64,000 nucleotides of DNA from M3007 sp044226205. GTDB lineage: Bacteria; Bacteroidota; Bacteroidia; Chitinophagales; Saprospiraceae. Shown here one piece after another: positions 21,001-24,791 of the stretch. The stretch covers positions 1 to 64,000 of the forward strand of contig JBGAHL010000029.1 in the NCBI GenBank assembly GCA_044226205.1, written 5' to 3'. The notes below the pieces were generated by a model. That model saw only the letters and a list, made by a program, of their open reading frames with translations, did not search any database and was not told the origin of the DNA. The first letter of the stretch is position 1; each line of letters starts with the position of its first letter. Position numbers and translations under genes: made by a program.

Positions 21001-23691
21001 GTGTTCGTCAGCCTCTACAATGCCGCCGGACAATTGCTCGCCACGACGACGACCAACCTGAACGGTGAATACTACTTCACGGGTCTCGGCACTCCGGGTG
21101 AAAACTGGATCCTCACGCCTGGCTTCGACAGCATCCAGCCGAATACGACGTACAAAATTGTATTCGGTACCAATGGAACGGTCAACCAGTTCGACGTCAC
21201 CGACAACAAACTTGAAGTTGCCGGCCGCAGCTACCACCTCACGGTGGCCAACAGCGGTGAAGGTCACTACCCGGATCTCAACGACTCAGACGCACAACTG
21301 GTATCGGGCGGCTTGCCGACCATTACCTACACGACCGGCCTGCCCGGCTGGACGGATCACTCGCTCGACGCAGGCTTCTGTCCCGACGGCAACGTCCTCG
21401 TGGCTTGTGAAGAACCTGCCGGCTCGCATGCCGCCTGGTTCAACTTCGATGAGGCAACCGAGCAAATTGATCCGCTCCACCAGTACACGGTGAGCTACCA
21501 CGCAACGCAAGCAGGCGCCCTCACCGGTGCTTCGCCGCTGCCGAACCCGTACTACGCTGCCGACAGCACGGTCGTCTATGTCCGTCTGTTCAATGCTTCG
21601 AACGGTACTACGCTCACCGAAACACTGTTGCTGCGTGCTTTGGCTGCTCCGGTGGCTTACATCAGCCAGTTGCATGAATGCCCGATCGTGTTCGATGGAA
21701 CCGAGGCGGTATTCAACCTGCACGACGCCGATGTACAGGTAACGGGCGGCGTGAGCGGTCTGACGGTCACTTACTACATCTCCGACACCGAAGCCGCACA
21801 GGGTATCAACCCGATCACGTCGGCCACGGCTTATACTTCGGTAACGAAAAACATCTGGGCGCGTATTGAAAATGCCGCCGGATGCTACGATATCGATATC
21901 GTTCAGTTGCTCGTACTCCCGAGCCCGGGTGTGGTGCTCTTCGATGACGAAACCACCTGCACGGGCGCCGGCGACGGCGAACTCACGGCAATCGTGTTCG
22001 ATGGCCCGGCTCCGTACACCTACCACTGGTCGAACGGCGTAAACTTCGGCCCGACCAACGCACCCTTCACGACCCTCGGCGGTCTCGGCGCAGGCCTCTA
22101 CACCCTGACGCTGACCGACGGCAGCGGTTGCACGGTGGTGGCTACGGGTGAAGTGGAAGACGGCGCTCAGTTCGTACTCCTGCCGCTGCCCAACCTCGGC
22201 CCGCTGTGCCCCGGCACGCAGGTCGGCCCGATCACGATGCAAACGAACATCTTCGGTGCATCCTACACCTGGACGGGCGGTACGGCAGTCGGTCTCAACG
22301 ACGGCGCTGCAACGGCCTTCGACCCGACGATCCCGGCCTTCAACACGACCAACGGCAACGCTACGATCATCGTAACGGCTACCTTCGGTCAGTGTGTGGA
22401 TAACGAAACCTTTACCATCTCGGCTTCCGATGCCATCCCGCCGGCCTTCCAAAATTGCCCGGGTATGATCATGGTCGCCAACGATGTGGATCAGTGCGGC
22501 GCCAAAATCAACTGGACTGCACCCTACGCCACCGACAACTGCGGACCGGTAACGGTAACGCAGACCTCCGGACCGACTTCCGGTTCTGTGGTGCCGGTTG
22601 GTCCTGCTCAAACCGTGGTCTACACGGCTACCGACCCGAGCGGCAACCACACGACTTGCTCGTTCGACGTCATGGTGATGGATCTGCAAGCGCCCGATGC
22701 GGTTTGCCAGAATATCACGGTCAGCCTCGGCGCCGACGGCACCGTCACGATCCAGCCCTCGCAACTCGATGGCGGTTCGAACGACAACTGCCCGGGCGCC
22801 CTGACGATCTCGGCTTCGCAAACGGTGTTCTTCATCAGTGATATCGGCGCCAACAACGTGACCCTCACGGTGGTCGACGCCGCCGGCAACGTGTCCAACT
22901 GCGTCGCTACCGTCACGGTGCTCGAACCCAGTATCGATCCGATTGCCGCCTTCACGGTGTACGAATCGCAAGGTTGCGCCCCGATGCAGGTTGAGTTCTA
23001 CGACCAGTCGGCCGGTAACCCGAGCGCATGGCTCTGGACCTTCCCTGGCGGTAACCCGTACGTATCGACGCTGCAAAACCCGACGGTAACCTACCCGACC
23101 CCGGGCAACTACCCGGTCAGCCTGACGGTCACGAACGCCAACGGCACGACGAGCTCCGTTACCCTGCAAAACATGGTTTCTGTACAATCCATGCCGCAGG
23201 CCGGATTTACCGCTCAACTCGACGCCACCACGGCAACCTTTACCAACCTGTCGCAAAACGCCCAGTTGTACCACTGGAAGTTCGGCGACGGCGCAGAAAG
23301 CACCGAGGTCAACCCCGTCCATACGTACCCGACCAGCGGCTACTACGTAGTCGAACTGACGGCGATGAGCGGATGCGGCATCAGCGTACTTGAAAAATCG
23401 GTGACGCTCAGCGTAACCGATGCAGGCGAAGTAAGCCTGGATGAAAGCTTCGAACTCTACCCGAACCCGAACGACGGCCACTTCACGGTCGAAATGAAAG
23501 GTAAACCGCAGGACGAGGTCGTATTCACCCTCTACAACGCCATCGGACAATTGATCACAACCGAAAAAGTTGAATTCCGCACGGGCAACCTGAAACACGG
23601 ATTCGACTTCTACGGCCTGCCCGCAGGCGTGTACAACCTGAGCGTACGCTCGGGCGACCAGACTCGGGTAGTGAAAGTGACGATCCAATAG
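1..23691 (+). CDS. Giant SprB-repeat / SdrD_B / HYR / PKD adhesin with T9SS sorting domain (5' end outside window)
   Basis: A very large cell-surface protein, presumably exported by the type IX secretion system and acting as an adhesin or gliding-type surface filament (inference from SprB-family repeats). The frame is open from base 1; the first in-frame GTG at 16 lies inside a repeat and is not the real start, so the N-terminus and signal peptide are missing. Order in view, by nucleotide: about 29 complete SprB-type repeats of 70-85 residues (to about 7000), seven SdrD_B-like modules (7291-9783), DUF11-like domains (9784-10540), two more SdrD_B modules (10543-11250), about 34 SprB repeats (11250-19140), one SdrD_B-like module, a propeller-like region (about 19480-20920), another SdrD_B module, a linker with an SprB-like unit (about 21950-22160), HYR (about 22405-22935), two PKD domains (about 22936-23420) and a C-terminal sorting domain. 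The stop TAG at 23689 is followed by a strong terminator. Leu TTA/CTA and Ser TCA codons are almost absent. Confidence 0.93.
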   Translation, partial: AGTYTVTVTDANGCTATTSATITQPNALSLTTTPTNSTCGQSNGSVDLTVTGGTTPYTYDWSNDGAETPDNDPQDLSGLAAGTYTVTVTDANSCTATTSVTVNNTNGPSLSTSVTNVTCNGGNNGAIDLTVTGGTAPITYDWSNDGAETPDNDTQDLTGLTAGAYTVTVTDANGCTATTTVTVNQPTALSLTNSPTNVTCYEGSNGAINITVSGGTPGYTYDWADLPGNINAEDRSNLVAGTYTVTVTDANGCTTSTSVTLTQPAEITIAFSVMNLSCNGGTNGAIDMTVTGGTPGYTYDWSNDGPETPDNDPQDLSNLAAGPYTITVTDAAGCTKAATIILTQPPVISLTTSVTNVLCNGNATGAIDLSVSGGTGSYFYDWSNDGPENPDNDPQDLTNVVAGAYTVTVTDGNGCTATTSATITQPPALSATYTQVNVACNGGNNGSIDLTVTGGTPGYSYNWGAGQPTTQDRTGLIAGTYCVTVMDANGCTTSTCVTITQPPALALTKTVTNVSCYGGSNGAIDLTVSGGTTPYTYDWSNDGAETPDNDPQDLTGMVAGTYTVTVTDANGCTATTSATITQPNALSLTATPTNSTCGQSNGSIDLTVTGGTTPYTYDWSNDGAETPDNDPQDLSGLLAGAYTVTVTDANGCTATTSVTVNNTNGPSLSTSVTNVSCNGGNNGAIDLTVTGGTAPITYDWSNDGAETPDNDTQDLTGLTAGTYTVTVTDANGCTAVTSATVNQPTALALTKTSTNVSCYGGSNGTIDLTVSGGTTPYTYDWSNDGAETPDNDTQDLTGLTAGTYTVTVTDANSCTATTSVTITEPTALSLTKTVTNVSCYGGSNGAIDLTVTGGTTPYTYDWSNDGAETPDNDTQNLTGMVAGTYTVTVTDANGCTATTSATITQPNALSLTATPTNSTCGNANGSIDLTVSGGTTPYTYDWSNDGPETPDNDTQDLSGLLAGTYTVTVTDANGCSTSTSVTVNNTNGPSLSTSVTNVTCNGGSNGAIDLTVTGGTAPITYDWSNDGSETPDNDTQDLTGLTAGSYTVTVTDANGCVATTTVTVNQPPALSLTYTPTNVTCYEGSNGAINITVSGGTPGYTYDWADLPGAVNAEDRSNLIAGTYTVTVTDANGCTTSTSVTLTQPAEITIAFSVMNLSCYGGTNGSIDMTVFGGTPGYTYDWSNDGPETPDNDTQDLSNLAAGPYTITVTDAAGCTKAATIILTQPPAISLTTSVTNVLCNGNATGAIDLTATGGTGAYFYDWSNDGPENPDNDPQDLTNVVAGTYTVTVTDANGCTATTSATITQPPALSMTYTQVNVACNGGNNGSIDVTVTGGTPGYTYNWGAGQPTTQDRTGLIAGTYCVTVTDANGCTTSTCVTITQPPALALTTTQVNVACNGGNNGSIDLTVTGGTPGYTYNWGAGQPTTQDRTGLTAGTYCVTVTDANGCTSSTCVTITQPPVLALTPSVVNSTCGNPNGSIDLTVTGGVTPYTYDWSNDGAETPDNDPQDLTGIMAGTYTVTVTDANGCTMSVTATVNNIGGPTLSTSVTNVSCNGGSNGAIDLTVNGGTSPFTYNWGAGQPTTQDRTGLIAGTYCVTVTDANGCTATTCATVTQPPALVLTSTQVNVSCNGGNNGSIDLTVTGGTPGYTYNWGPGQPTTQDRSGLTAGTYCVTVTDANGCTSSTCITITQPPALALTNTKVDVSCYGGSNGSIDLTVTGGTTPYTYDWSNDGPETPDNDTQDLSGLTAGAYTVTVTDANGCTATTSVTINQPTALSLSATPTSSTCGYANGSIDLTVSGGTTPYTYDWSNDGPETPDNDTQDLSGLLAGSYTVTVTDANGCTATTSVTVNNIGGPSLSSIVTNVSCFGGSNGAIDLIVTGGTPGYTYNWGAGQPTTQDRTGLTAGTYCVTVTDANGCTATTCATVSQPADLALSTTPTNVTCYSGSNGAIDLTVTGGTTPYTYDWSHLPGTNNPQDVGTLIAGTYCVTVTDAHGCTKATCVTITEPAEIAVAFGVTNLSCYGGSNGAIDLTVSGGTPGYTYDWSNDGPDNPDNDPQDLSGLTAGIYTITVTDAAGCTKAVSIILSQPTPVTPVVTAVTNVSCFGGSNGAIDLSVSGGTGAYSYDWNYDGPENPDNDPQDPTGLAMGTYTVTVTDANGCTATATATITQPTDIVLSTTVTNVSCNGGSNGTINLTVSGGTPGYTFDWSNDGAETPDNDTEDVNGLTAGTYSVTVTDANGCTKVTSATITEPTALNLSATVNNTSCSGTSDGSIDLTVTGGTTPYTYDWSNDGPETPDNDTQDLSGLAAGSYTVTVTDANGCTATLTKTVLQPTIQVVSAIPSACNPANNQYSVTVQVSWTNAPSTSITVTTSQGGSSTINIALGSSGTQSTTITGLTSNGVQDVDVTAQFNANCSHTYADVYDAPLSCTPAEIGDFVWEDLNANGVQDGGEPGIPNVLVTLTGTDQLGNPVNLTTTTNASGFYLFTNLVPGTYKLTFGSPGVGYFLTGQDLGGNDLFDSDAASGTFMTITTNLAPGESDLSWDAGFYKKAKIGDYVWNDTNGNGVQEGGEPGIQNVTVTLTGTDGFGNPVNLTTTTDGSGLYYFDNLNPGTYKLTFASPGATYAVTPQDQGGNDATDSDINPATLMTVNTVLTSGEVDLTWDAGFYQYAQLGDYVWEDLNVNGVQEGGEPGIANVSVTLTGTTGNGTPVNLTTTTNGSGFYIFNNLQPGTYKVTFGSPGATYFLTGQDLGGNDLFDSDAAPGTLMTINTVLTSGESDLSWDAGFYKKAKIGDYVWNDTNGNGVQDGGETGIPNVTVTLTGTDAFGNPVNLTTTTNGSGLYYFDNLTPGTYKLTFTSPGVNYSVSPQDQGGNDATDSDINPATLMTVTTQLTSGEVDLTWDAGFTAPAQLGDYVWEDLNANGVQDFGEPGIANVTVTLTGTTGGGAPVNLTTTTNGSGFYLFDNLQPGTYKVTFGSPGATYFPTSQDQGGNDLTDSDMNPGTLMTINTVLTSGESDLSWDAGFYKKAKIGDYVWNDTNGNGVQDGGEPGIQNVTVTLTGTDAFGNPVNLTTTTDGSGLYYFDNLNPGTYKLTFASPGATYAVTPQDQGGNDNTDSDINPATLMTVNTVLTSGEVDLTWDAGFYQYASIGDYVWNDQNVNGIQNAGEPGIPNVPVTLTGTTGSGTPVNLTTTTNGSGFYIFNNLQPGTYQVTFGTPAGGFMLTPQNQGGDDEKDSDAAPVTQQTIPTVLVSGESDLSWDAGFFQGMPSVDLEKYVNGQDADNAPGVIILVPNTPPMVTFTFTTTNTGNLTLTNLVVTDNVYGNICTIPTLAPGASYTCTYTAPAQLGLHTNVATVTGQPILPNDTPFGPPVTDTDPGNYTGVWMNMDKMADKTTICAGEEVTYMLVTRMLGGAPGVQLRDVMAMDNNIPGTFVPGGQYWVGGDINGNGYLDYDINGDGMGPDEEFKWQYTLVLNQTTVNTAQDMAEVWYVDPTGNETYVGDAGNSDQVTVTVNNNQCAEIGDYVWEDTNANGIQDIGENGIPNVSVTLTGTNIDGNPVNLTTTTNGSGFYLFSLLVPGTYQITFGTPVGGYMLTPKDQGSNDEKDSDAAPGTQQTVATVLSAGESDLSWDAGFFKKAELGDFAWFDLDKDGIQDIGEPGIPNLGVTLTGTTGNGTPVNLTTTTNGSGYYLFPNLQPGTYKVTFNSPGPAYTASPQDQGGNDLTDSDINSGLMTINTTLVSGESDLSWDAGFYLNINLTTLVANVSCYGGMNGSIDLTVVGGTAPYTYDWSNDGPESPDNDTEDLSGLPAGTYTVTVTDANGFTASTTATVTEPPLLTVSTTQVNVSCNGGSNGSIDLTVSGGTAPYTYDWSNDGPETPDNDTQDLSNLSVGTYCVTVTDAHGCTTSTCVTITQPDLLALTAVPTPVSCYGGSNGAIDLTVTGGVSPYTYDWSNDGPETPDNDTQDLSNLAAGTYTVTVTDANGCTATTTQTVSQPTALALSTQVVHILCNGGNNGSIDLTVTGGTAPYTYDWSNDGPETPDNDTEDLSGLTAGTYTVTVTDANGCTATTSATLNQPPALNLSATVTNVACNGGNNGAIDLTVTGGVTPYEYIWSNFATTQDISGLTIGTYTVTVTDANDCSAVLTKTVTEPPVLALEVVVSQPSCFGGATGAIDLTVTGGTPNYTYDWSNDGPESPDNDTQDLSNLAAGTYTVTVTDSHGCTAVISATINNVQALALTPSVTNVLCNGNATGAVDLTVTGGTPGYTYDWDNDGPETPDNDTQDLSNLIAGTYCVTVTDANGCVASTCTSVTQPTALVVNGLATPVTCNSGGDGAIDLTVTGGTPAYTYIWSNGVSAQDQSDLAAGTYCVTVTDANGCSKTLCIVVVEPPALVLSTEPTNVSCNGGSNGAVNLIVSGGSPGYTYTWDNGFTTQDLSNLTAGTYCVTVTDSHDCEASICVSISEPPLIVLSTDITNVACNGGATGAVNLSVTGGVAPYTYDWSNLPGNNNPQDIANLPAGTYCVTVTDAHGCTMTTCATVEQSSLIEASATVTNVNCFGGSDGSVEVTVTGGTPGYTFLWSNNTTNQNLTNVAAGTYIVTITDAAGCQKVLTATVGQPTALNLTAVVANVTCHGGSNGAINLIVSGGTPDYTYLWSNGEITQDIFGLTAGTYTVTVTDDHGCTATLTRTVTEPPALVPSVVVTDVSCYGGSNGAVNLSVTGGTGNYTYVWSNGATTQDISGLIIGDYCVTVMDANACTATICATVTQPEPLELTAEITTVIGCTGGNNGAIDLTVTGGTAPYTYDWSNDGPETPDNDPQDLSGLAAGTYIVTVTDSHGCTAVKAFVVSQYADLDLNITSTNPTCAGTNTGTIDLTVSGGLAPYTINWSNIPGNSNPEDQSNLPAGIYSVTVTDANGCTAVDAVTLVDPVINLTAVPTPVSCFGGNNGSINLTATGGNGGFTFLWSNGYNGEDPSGLTVGTYCVTVTDVNGCTKTVCATVTQPPALAITGTTSNVSCNGGSNGGINITVTGGTTPYSYQWSNLAITEDLVNIQAGTYTVTVTDFNGCTKTATFTITQPPALSVVVESVSVSCFGSNTGDVSLNVSGGTPGYTYLWSNGVTTPKLVDVGPGTYCVTVTDANGCTKTTCATVEQNPQILLSTTVTNVSCNGGNNGAIDLTVSGGTPGYTYKWSNGKLTEDISGLTAGTYTVTVTDAQGCTAVTSATVTQPPAIVLTATTESVSCFGGNNGSINLTVGGGTPGFTFQWSNGATSEDLSGLTAGTYTVTVKDANGCTKTLTVSVSQPPLLTLSVQVTTSPPCSGTVNVNLSVAGGTPGYTYLWSNGTTFQDLYQVPAGNTYSVTVTDANGCVKETSVVVPPYIPLDAYANVTPVSCYGGNNGHVDQVVSGGCGGYSFNWNYNYFTEDLHNVSAGIYTVTITDDCGCSIVRSYSVSQPGAPLTLNVATTDASCGQSNGSIDLTVNFGTPGYTYLWSNDETTQDLNNLSAGTYTVTVTDANGCTKSTTATINGAGSFTVATTTTPAGCGLANGAITIDLTGATSPYVFTWSGPSSGTANSNTEPYTISGLAGGTYSITISDATNCSTVTSVTVPQTTAITATASATPVSCFGGANGTVTVTVNGGASPYNYLWSNSATTQTVSNLTAGTYCVTVTDANGCSATACTTVTQPPALTATASSTPVSCFGGSNGAISLSVNGGTPAYTYLWTNGSTSQNLGNLTAGTYCVTVTDSHGCTTSTCVTITQPNQLAPTAVATATVCGQSTGSIDLTVNGGTPGYTYVWTNGATTQDLSNLPEGTYCVTVTDANGCTATTCATVTCTPPNCNLTVTASATSVNCFGGSNGSIVTSTTGGTAPLTYLWSNSATTQNLNNLTAGTYCVTVTDANGCTATTCATVTQPVQMVPTTTTIASICGQSTGSIDLTVNGGTPGYTYVWSNGATTQDLFNLPQGTYCVTVTDSHGCTATTCATVTCTPPNCNLTVTTSATSVNCFGGSNGSIVTSTTGGTAPLTYLWSNSATTQNLNNLTAGTYCVTVTDANGCTATTCATVTQPVQMVPTTTTIASICNQSTGSINLTVNGGTPGYTYVWSNGATTQDLFNLPQGTYCVTVTDSHGCTATTCATVTCNSGGCDFDAVASQLCAPGCDQANGKILVDVSGGVAPYSYTWNNGVTSGNGIANDDPFMILGLLPGTYSITVTDANGCTSVTSATVQPSSGLAITALPICATTCGGTDGKILIDVLNGIAGYTYTWTNGTQSGSGSSATEPFYITNLEAGTYSVTVTGADGCSGTIVTTITHLSVLSLTATGTGGGCDGSTSGTITVDVAGGTSPYTYEWSNGVNSGTGSGNTNTFTINGLSSGNYSITVTDANGCGAVTTVALGGNLGGQAFNDYNTDGIHGAGEPGLGNVKVYLYACDSDIPVDSAITDADGYYLFENLGNFPYRVEFVAGANFLVPSFQGPDNGTSVQFVNAANCAVNVSFYNPEDYCQLKPDVAFAAFTQGRADLVGETSVGLYPYDADQPEYIFGNVPANDQIGSIYGLAWDPQRHYLYASAFLKRHVGLGDLGLGGIYRIDYTNVNAPVVTPLVEVPNVGSVDRPDLGSPTTPSLDSDVFGKIGKAGLGDIDLSADKQTLWTVNLNTRRVVRIDNILTGTPVVTEFDIESAPNCNNGVFRPLGIEVYRGKLYVGGVCTGENNGSGADLSASVHEYDLATGAWKPVLNFDLTGSAYNHGDIIGSVNPNLQQCKEWETWVDEYSERNLVANTGSGEPSNIDTDGNFEIVGGGLTGAEFRCRGQAMLSDIEITRDGIMVIALMDRTGHQFGYRQFRPNTSLGNPISAANGGDIIAAWYDGNDWLLENNGTIPGINRTSLLGVGNNEGPGGGEFFFDNTRYVHLDADAGGLLAVPGTNEVLGAIVNPNTSEYTIGGGVAYYDLLDGSNSRNDMTLVDPIFNQVGIGKANSVGDLEALCDEAPLQLGNRVWSDKDCDGVQDACEAPISGVFVSLYNAAGQLLATTTTNLNGEYYFTGLGTPGENWILTPGFDSIQPNTTYKIVFGTNGTVNQFDVTDNKLEVAGRSYHLTVANSGEGHYPDLNDSDAQLVSGGLPTITYTTGLPGWTDHSLDAGFCPDGNVLVACEEPAGSHAAWFNFDEATEQIDPLHQYTVSYHATQAGALTGASPLPNPYYAADSTVVYVRLFNASNGTTLTETLLLRALAAPVAYISQLHECPIVFDGTEAVFNLHDADVQVTGGVSGLTVTYYISDTEAAQGINPITSATAYTSVTKNIWARIENAAGCYDIDIVQLLVLPSPGVVLFDDETTCTGAGDGELTAIVFDGPAPYTYHWSNGVNFGPTNAPFTTLGGLGAGLYTLTLTDGSGCTVVATGEVEDGAQFVLLPLPNLGPLCPGTQVGPITMQTNIFGASYTWTGGTAVGLNDGAATAFDPTIPAFNTTNGNATIIVTATFGQCVDNETFTISASDAIPPAFQNCPGMIMVANDVDQCGAKINWTAPYATDNCGPVTVTQTSGPTSGSVVPVGPAQTVVYTATDPSGNHTTCSFDVMVMDLQAPDAVCQNITVSLGADGTVTIQPSQLDGGSNDNCPGALTISASQTVFFISDIGANNVTLTVVDAAGNVSNCVATVTVLEPSIDPIAAFTVYESQGCAPMQVEFYDQSAGNPSAWLWTFPGGNPYVSTLQNPTVTYPTPGNYPVSLTVTNANGTTSSVTLQNMVSVQSMPQAGFTAQLDATTATFTNLSQNAQLYHWKFGDGAESTEVNPVHTYPTSGYYVVELTAMSGCGISVLEKSVTLSVTDAGEVSLDESFELYPNPNDGHFTVEMKGKPQDEVVFTLYNAIGQLITTEKVEFRTGNLKHGFDFYGLPAGVYNLSVRSGDQTRVVKVTIQ
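61..1524 (+). repeat. Segmental duplication in SprB array, copy A
   Basis: About 1,464 bp covering six SprB units in a fixed order (units opening NSTCGQ, NVTCNGG, NVTCYEG, NLSCNGG, NVLCNGN, NVACNGG). The same order recurs at 2704-4167 at a constant offset of 2,643 bp (checked at the start, middle and end), so the two copies have no net indel and differ only by scattered substitutions. Confidence 0.8.
2704..4167 (+). repeat. Segmental duplication in SprB array, copy B
   Basis: Second copy of the six-unit block at 61-1524, offset 2,643 bp. Copy B differs from copy A by scattered substitutions, for example the NLSCNGG unit of A is NLSCYGG in B. A partial third copy of the first units begins near 1735. 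The constant offset implies block duplication rather than independent unit amplification. Confidence 0.8.
7291..9783 (+). repeat. SdrD_B-like module array (7 modules; 714-bp tandem unit)
   Basis: Seven SdrD_B-like (Cna_B-type beta-sandwich) modules of about 119 residues. Each opens with IGDYVWxDxNxNGVQ and closes with SGExDLxWDAGFY. Modules alternate between two types, so the real repeat unit is a pair: the same TGGGATGCCGG start recurs at 7621, 8335 and 9049, an exact 714-bp (238-residue) period. Such modules are typically Ca-binding stalk domains. Two further divergent modules follow at 10543-11250. Confidence 0.85.
11250..19140 (+). repeat. SprB repeat array 2
   Basis: About 34 further SprB units in the same reading frame, more diverged than array 1. 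Many have a shorter core (YLWSNGATTQDLSGL) instead of the YDWSNDGPETPDND core, and the last three are aberrant units with widely spaced cysteines (about 18400-19140). Most conserve one Cys near the start and one in DANGC near the end, which suggests an intra-unit disulfide (inference). Confidence 0.88.
17491..18402 (+). repeat. 456-bp tandem duplication of a two-unit SprB block
   Basis: Two adjacent, nearly identical 456-bp (152-residue) blocks at 17491-17946 and 17947-18402. Each is a pair of SprB units beginning NCNLTVT and containing TSVNCFGGSNG and then IASICxQSTG. Few substitutions separate them (for example GQ versus NQ in the second unit), so the duplication is recent relative to the rest of array 2. 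Confidence 0.82.
23450..23688 (+). other. T9SS C-terminal sorting domain of the giant adhesin
   Basis: The last ~80 residues begin FELYPNPNDGHFTVEM and include the GxYNLSVRSGDQ strand and a terminal KVTIQ. This is the usual type A T9SS C-terminal domain (YPNP...G...GVY/L), which directs outer-membrane translocation and surface attachment in Bacteroidota. Confidence 0.9.
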
Positions 23692-23714
23692 GAATAGTCA
23701 ATCACTGATACCAT

Positions 23715-23781
23715 AACGCGGTGTTCTGGCGACAGGCGCTCCCCAAAAGGAGACCTGCCGCCAGACACCGCGTTTTTTTAT
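23715..23781 (+). terminator. Rho-independent terminator of the giant adhesin gene
   Basis: Long hairpin: AACGCGGTGTTCTGGCG pairs with CGCCAGACACCGCGTT apart from one bulged base. The stem extends inward through CAGGCGCTCC / GGAGACCTG around a short CCAAAA loop. It is followed at once by T7 (TTTTTTTA) and sits 24 bases after the stop codon. Confidence 0.88.
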
Positions 23782-23938
23782 TGATTGCCGGAAATTGCCT
23801 CCCAAGTGTGCATTTTGCCGTTTTCTTTGGAATGCCGCCACTTCCTTTTTTGCGCCTGCCGCTTCATAAATAGCTTTTGATGGTGCAGCAATCGCACGCT
23901 TATCTTGCAGGTAGTTTTCTCATAGTATGTTTTGATTT

Positions 23939-23979
23939 TCCTACTGCTGTCCCCTTCTTTGGCAGTAGGATTTTTTTTA
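23939..23979 (+). terminator. Second terminator-like hairpin
   Basis: CCTACTGC (23940-23947) pairs with GCAGTAGG (23962-23969) and is followed by ATTTTTTTT. No convincing gene lies between this and the first terminator; the region 23782-23938 holds nothing else that I recognise. Confidence 0.65.
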
Positions 23980-24050
23980 AAATTCATAGAGGCCCCCGCC
24001 TCGGTCTAATCCTTCCCCGCTTTTTAATATTATTTTATCCAAAGAAATTT

Positions 24051-24090
24051 CGCCGTGTGCGCCAATCCTTCGGGGCGCCACGGCGTTTTT
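24051..24090 (+). terminator. Third terminator-like hairpin, upstream of the rhodanese gene
   Basis: CGCCGTG-T-GCGCC pairs with GGCGC-CACGGCG (24051-24063 with 24074-24085) around AATCCTTCGG, followed by TTTTTG. It ends about 34 bases before the rhodanese ATG, so it could be a further terminator or an attenuator in that gene's leader. Confidence 0.6.
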
Positions 24091-24123
24091 GTATGTATTT
24101 GTCTGAATAACAAGACTGTAATC

Positions 24124-24639
24124 ATGCTTTTTGGAAAAAAATCCCTGTGTCTGATCCTGCTGGCGTGTGCAAGCGCCTGCTCTGGCCAGCAAGCGGTGGA
24201 AAGCGTCGGGTTTCGAAGCTTGCTGCAAGGCCTGCTTTCGCACAGCGTACCTGAAATTTCGGTGGCCGAAGCGGCCCGCGACAGCGCCGGCATCCTGTTT
24301 CTGGATGCCCGCGAACCCCGCGAATTTGAAGTCAGTCACCTCGCGGGCGCCTTGCCTGTGGGCTACGATCATTTCGACCTGCAATCCGTGCAGCAAGTGC
24401 CCCGCGACCAACGGATTGTCGTGTATTGCTCCGTGGGTTACCGAAGCGAAAAGATCGCCGAACGCCTTCGGACCGCAGGCTTCACCAATGTCGCCAACCT
24501 TTACGGCGGAATATTCGAGTGGGTCAATCAGGGGCATTCGGTGGTGGACGACAAGGGCCCGACGCAGCAGGTTCATGCATTTGACAAAACCTGGGGCGTT
24601 TGGCTGCGCAGGGGAAAGAAAGTGTACGGTGGAGAGTGA
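24124..24639 (+). CDS. Exported rhodanese-domain protein (probable lipoprotein)
   Basis: 171 residues. The start at MLFGKK is chosen because it gives a classic signal peptide (KK then LCLILLACASAC); an upstream ATG at 24055 would put 23 extra residues before it. Cys15 (LLAC) or Cys19 could be lipidated. The rest is one rhodanese domain (about 42-150): the DAREPREFEVSHLAGA motif at 61-76 and an active-site loop VYCSVGYRSEK whose catalytic cysteine is Cys102. Such proteins transfer sulfane sulfur; this one would act in the periplasm. It is a single gene between tandem terminators and the EAD11-FGE gene, and there is no sign that it belongs with either neighbour. The physiological substrate is unknown. 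Confidence 0.88.
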   Translation: MLFGKKSLCLILLACASACSGQQAVESVGFRSLLQGLLSHSVPEISVAEAARDSAGILFLDAREPREFEVSHLAGALPVGYDHFDLQSVQQVPRDQRIVVYCSVGYRSEKIAERLRTAGFTNVANLYGGIFEWVNQGHSVVDDKGPTQQVHAFDKTWGVWLRRGKKVYGGE

Positions 24640-24762
24640 AGCCCGCTCCATTTTGGCAAGGCATGGGGCCCTGTTTGCCGGAAATGCGACAATCCTTTTC
24701 AGGCGACCCAAAACTGGCATTTTGATTGCTTGTAATGTAGGTCCGAACGCCGGCGATAACAC

Positions 24763-24770
24763 TACATTTG
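24763..24770 (+). promoter_or_regulatory. Candidate -7 box (TACATTTG) for the EAD11-FGE gene
   Basis: Exact match to the Bacteroidota -7 consensus TAnnTTTG, 21 bases before the ATG at 24792. No TTG lies at the usual -33 distance, so the promoter is only half supported; it would give a very short leader. Confidence 0.4.
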
Positions 24771-24791
24771 CCTCGTTTCCACTGCTTTATC

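Noticed and set aside
1129..21267. Giant 6,712-codon minus-strand ORF (and 21286-23688, 800 codons)
   Set aside because: Exactly codon-registered antisense of the SprB gene; arises from missing TTA/CTA/TCA sense codons. No protein-like domains in its translation, and the sense frame has clear domain structure throughout.
23778..23987. 69-codon minus-strand ORF between the terminators
   Set aside because: Lysine-rich low-complexity translation, spans a terminator hairpin, no recognised family and no promoter.
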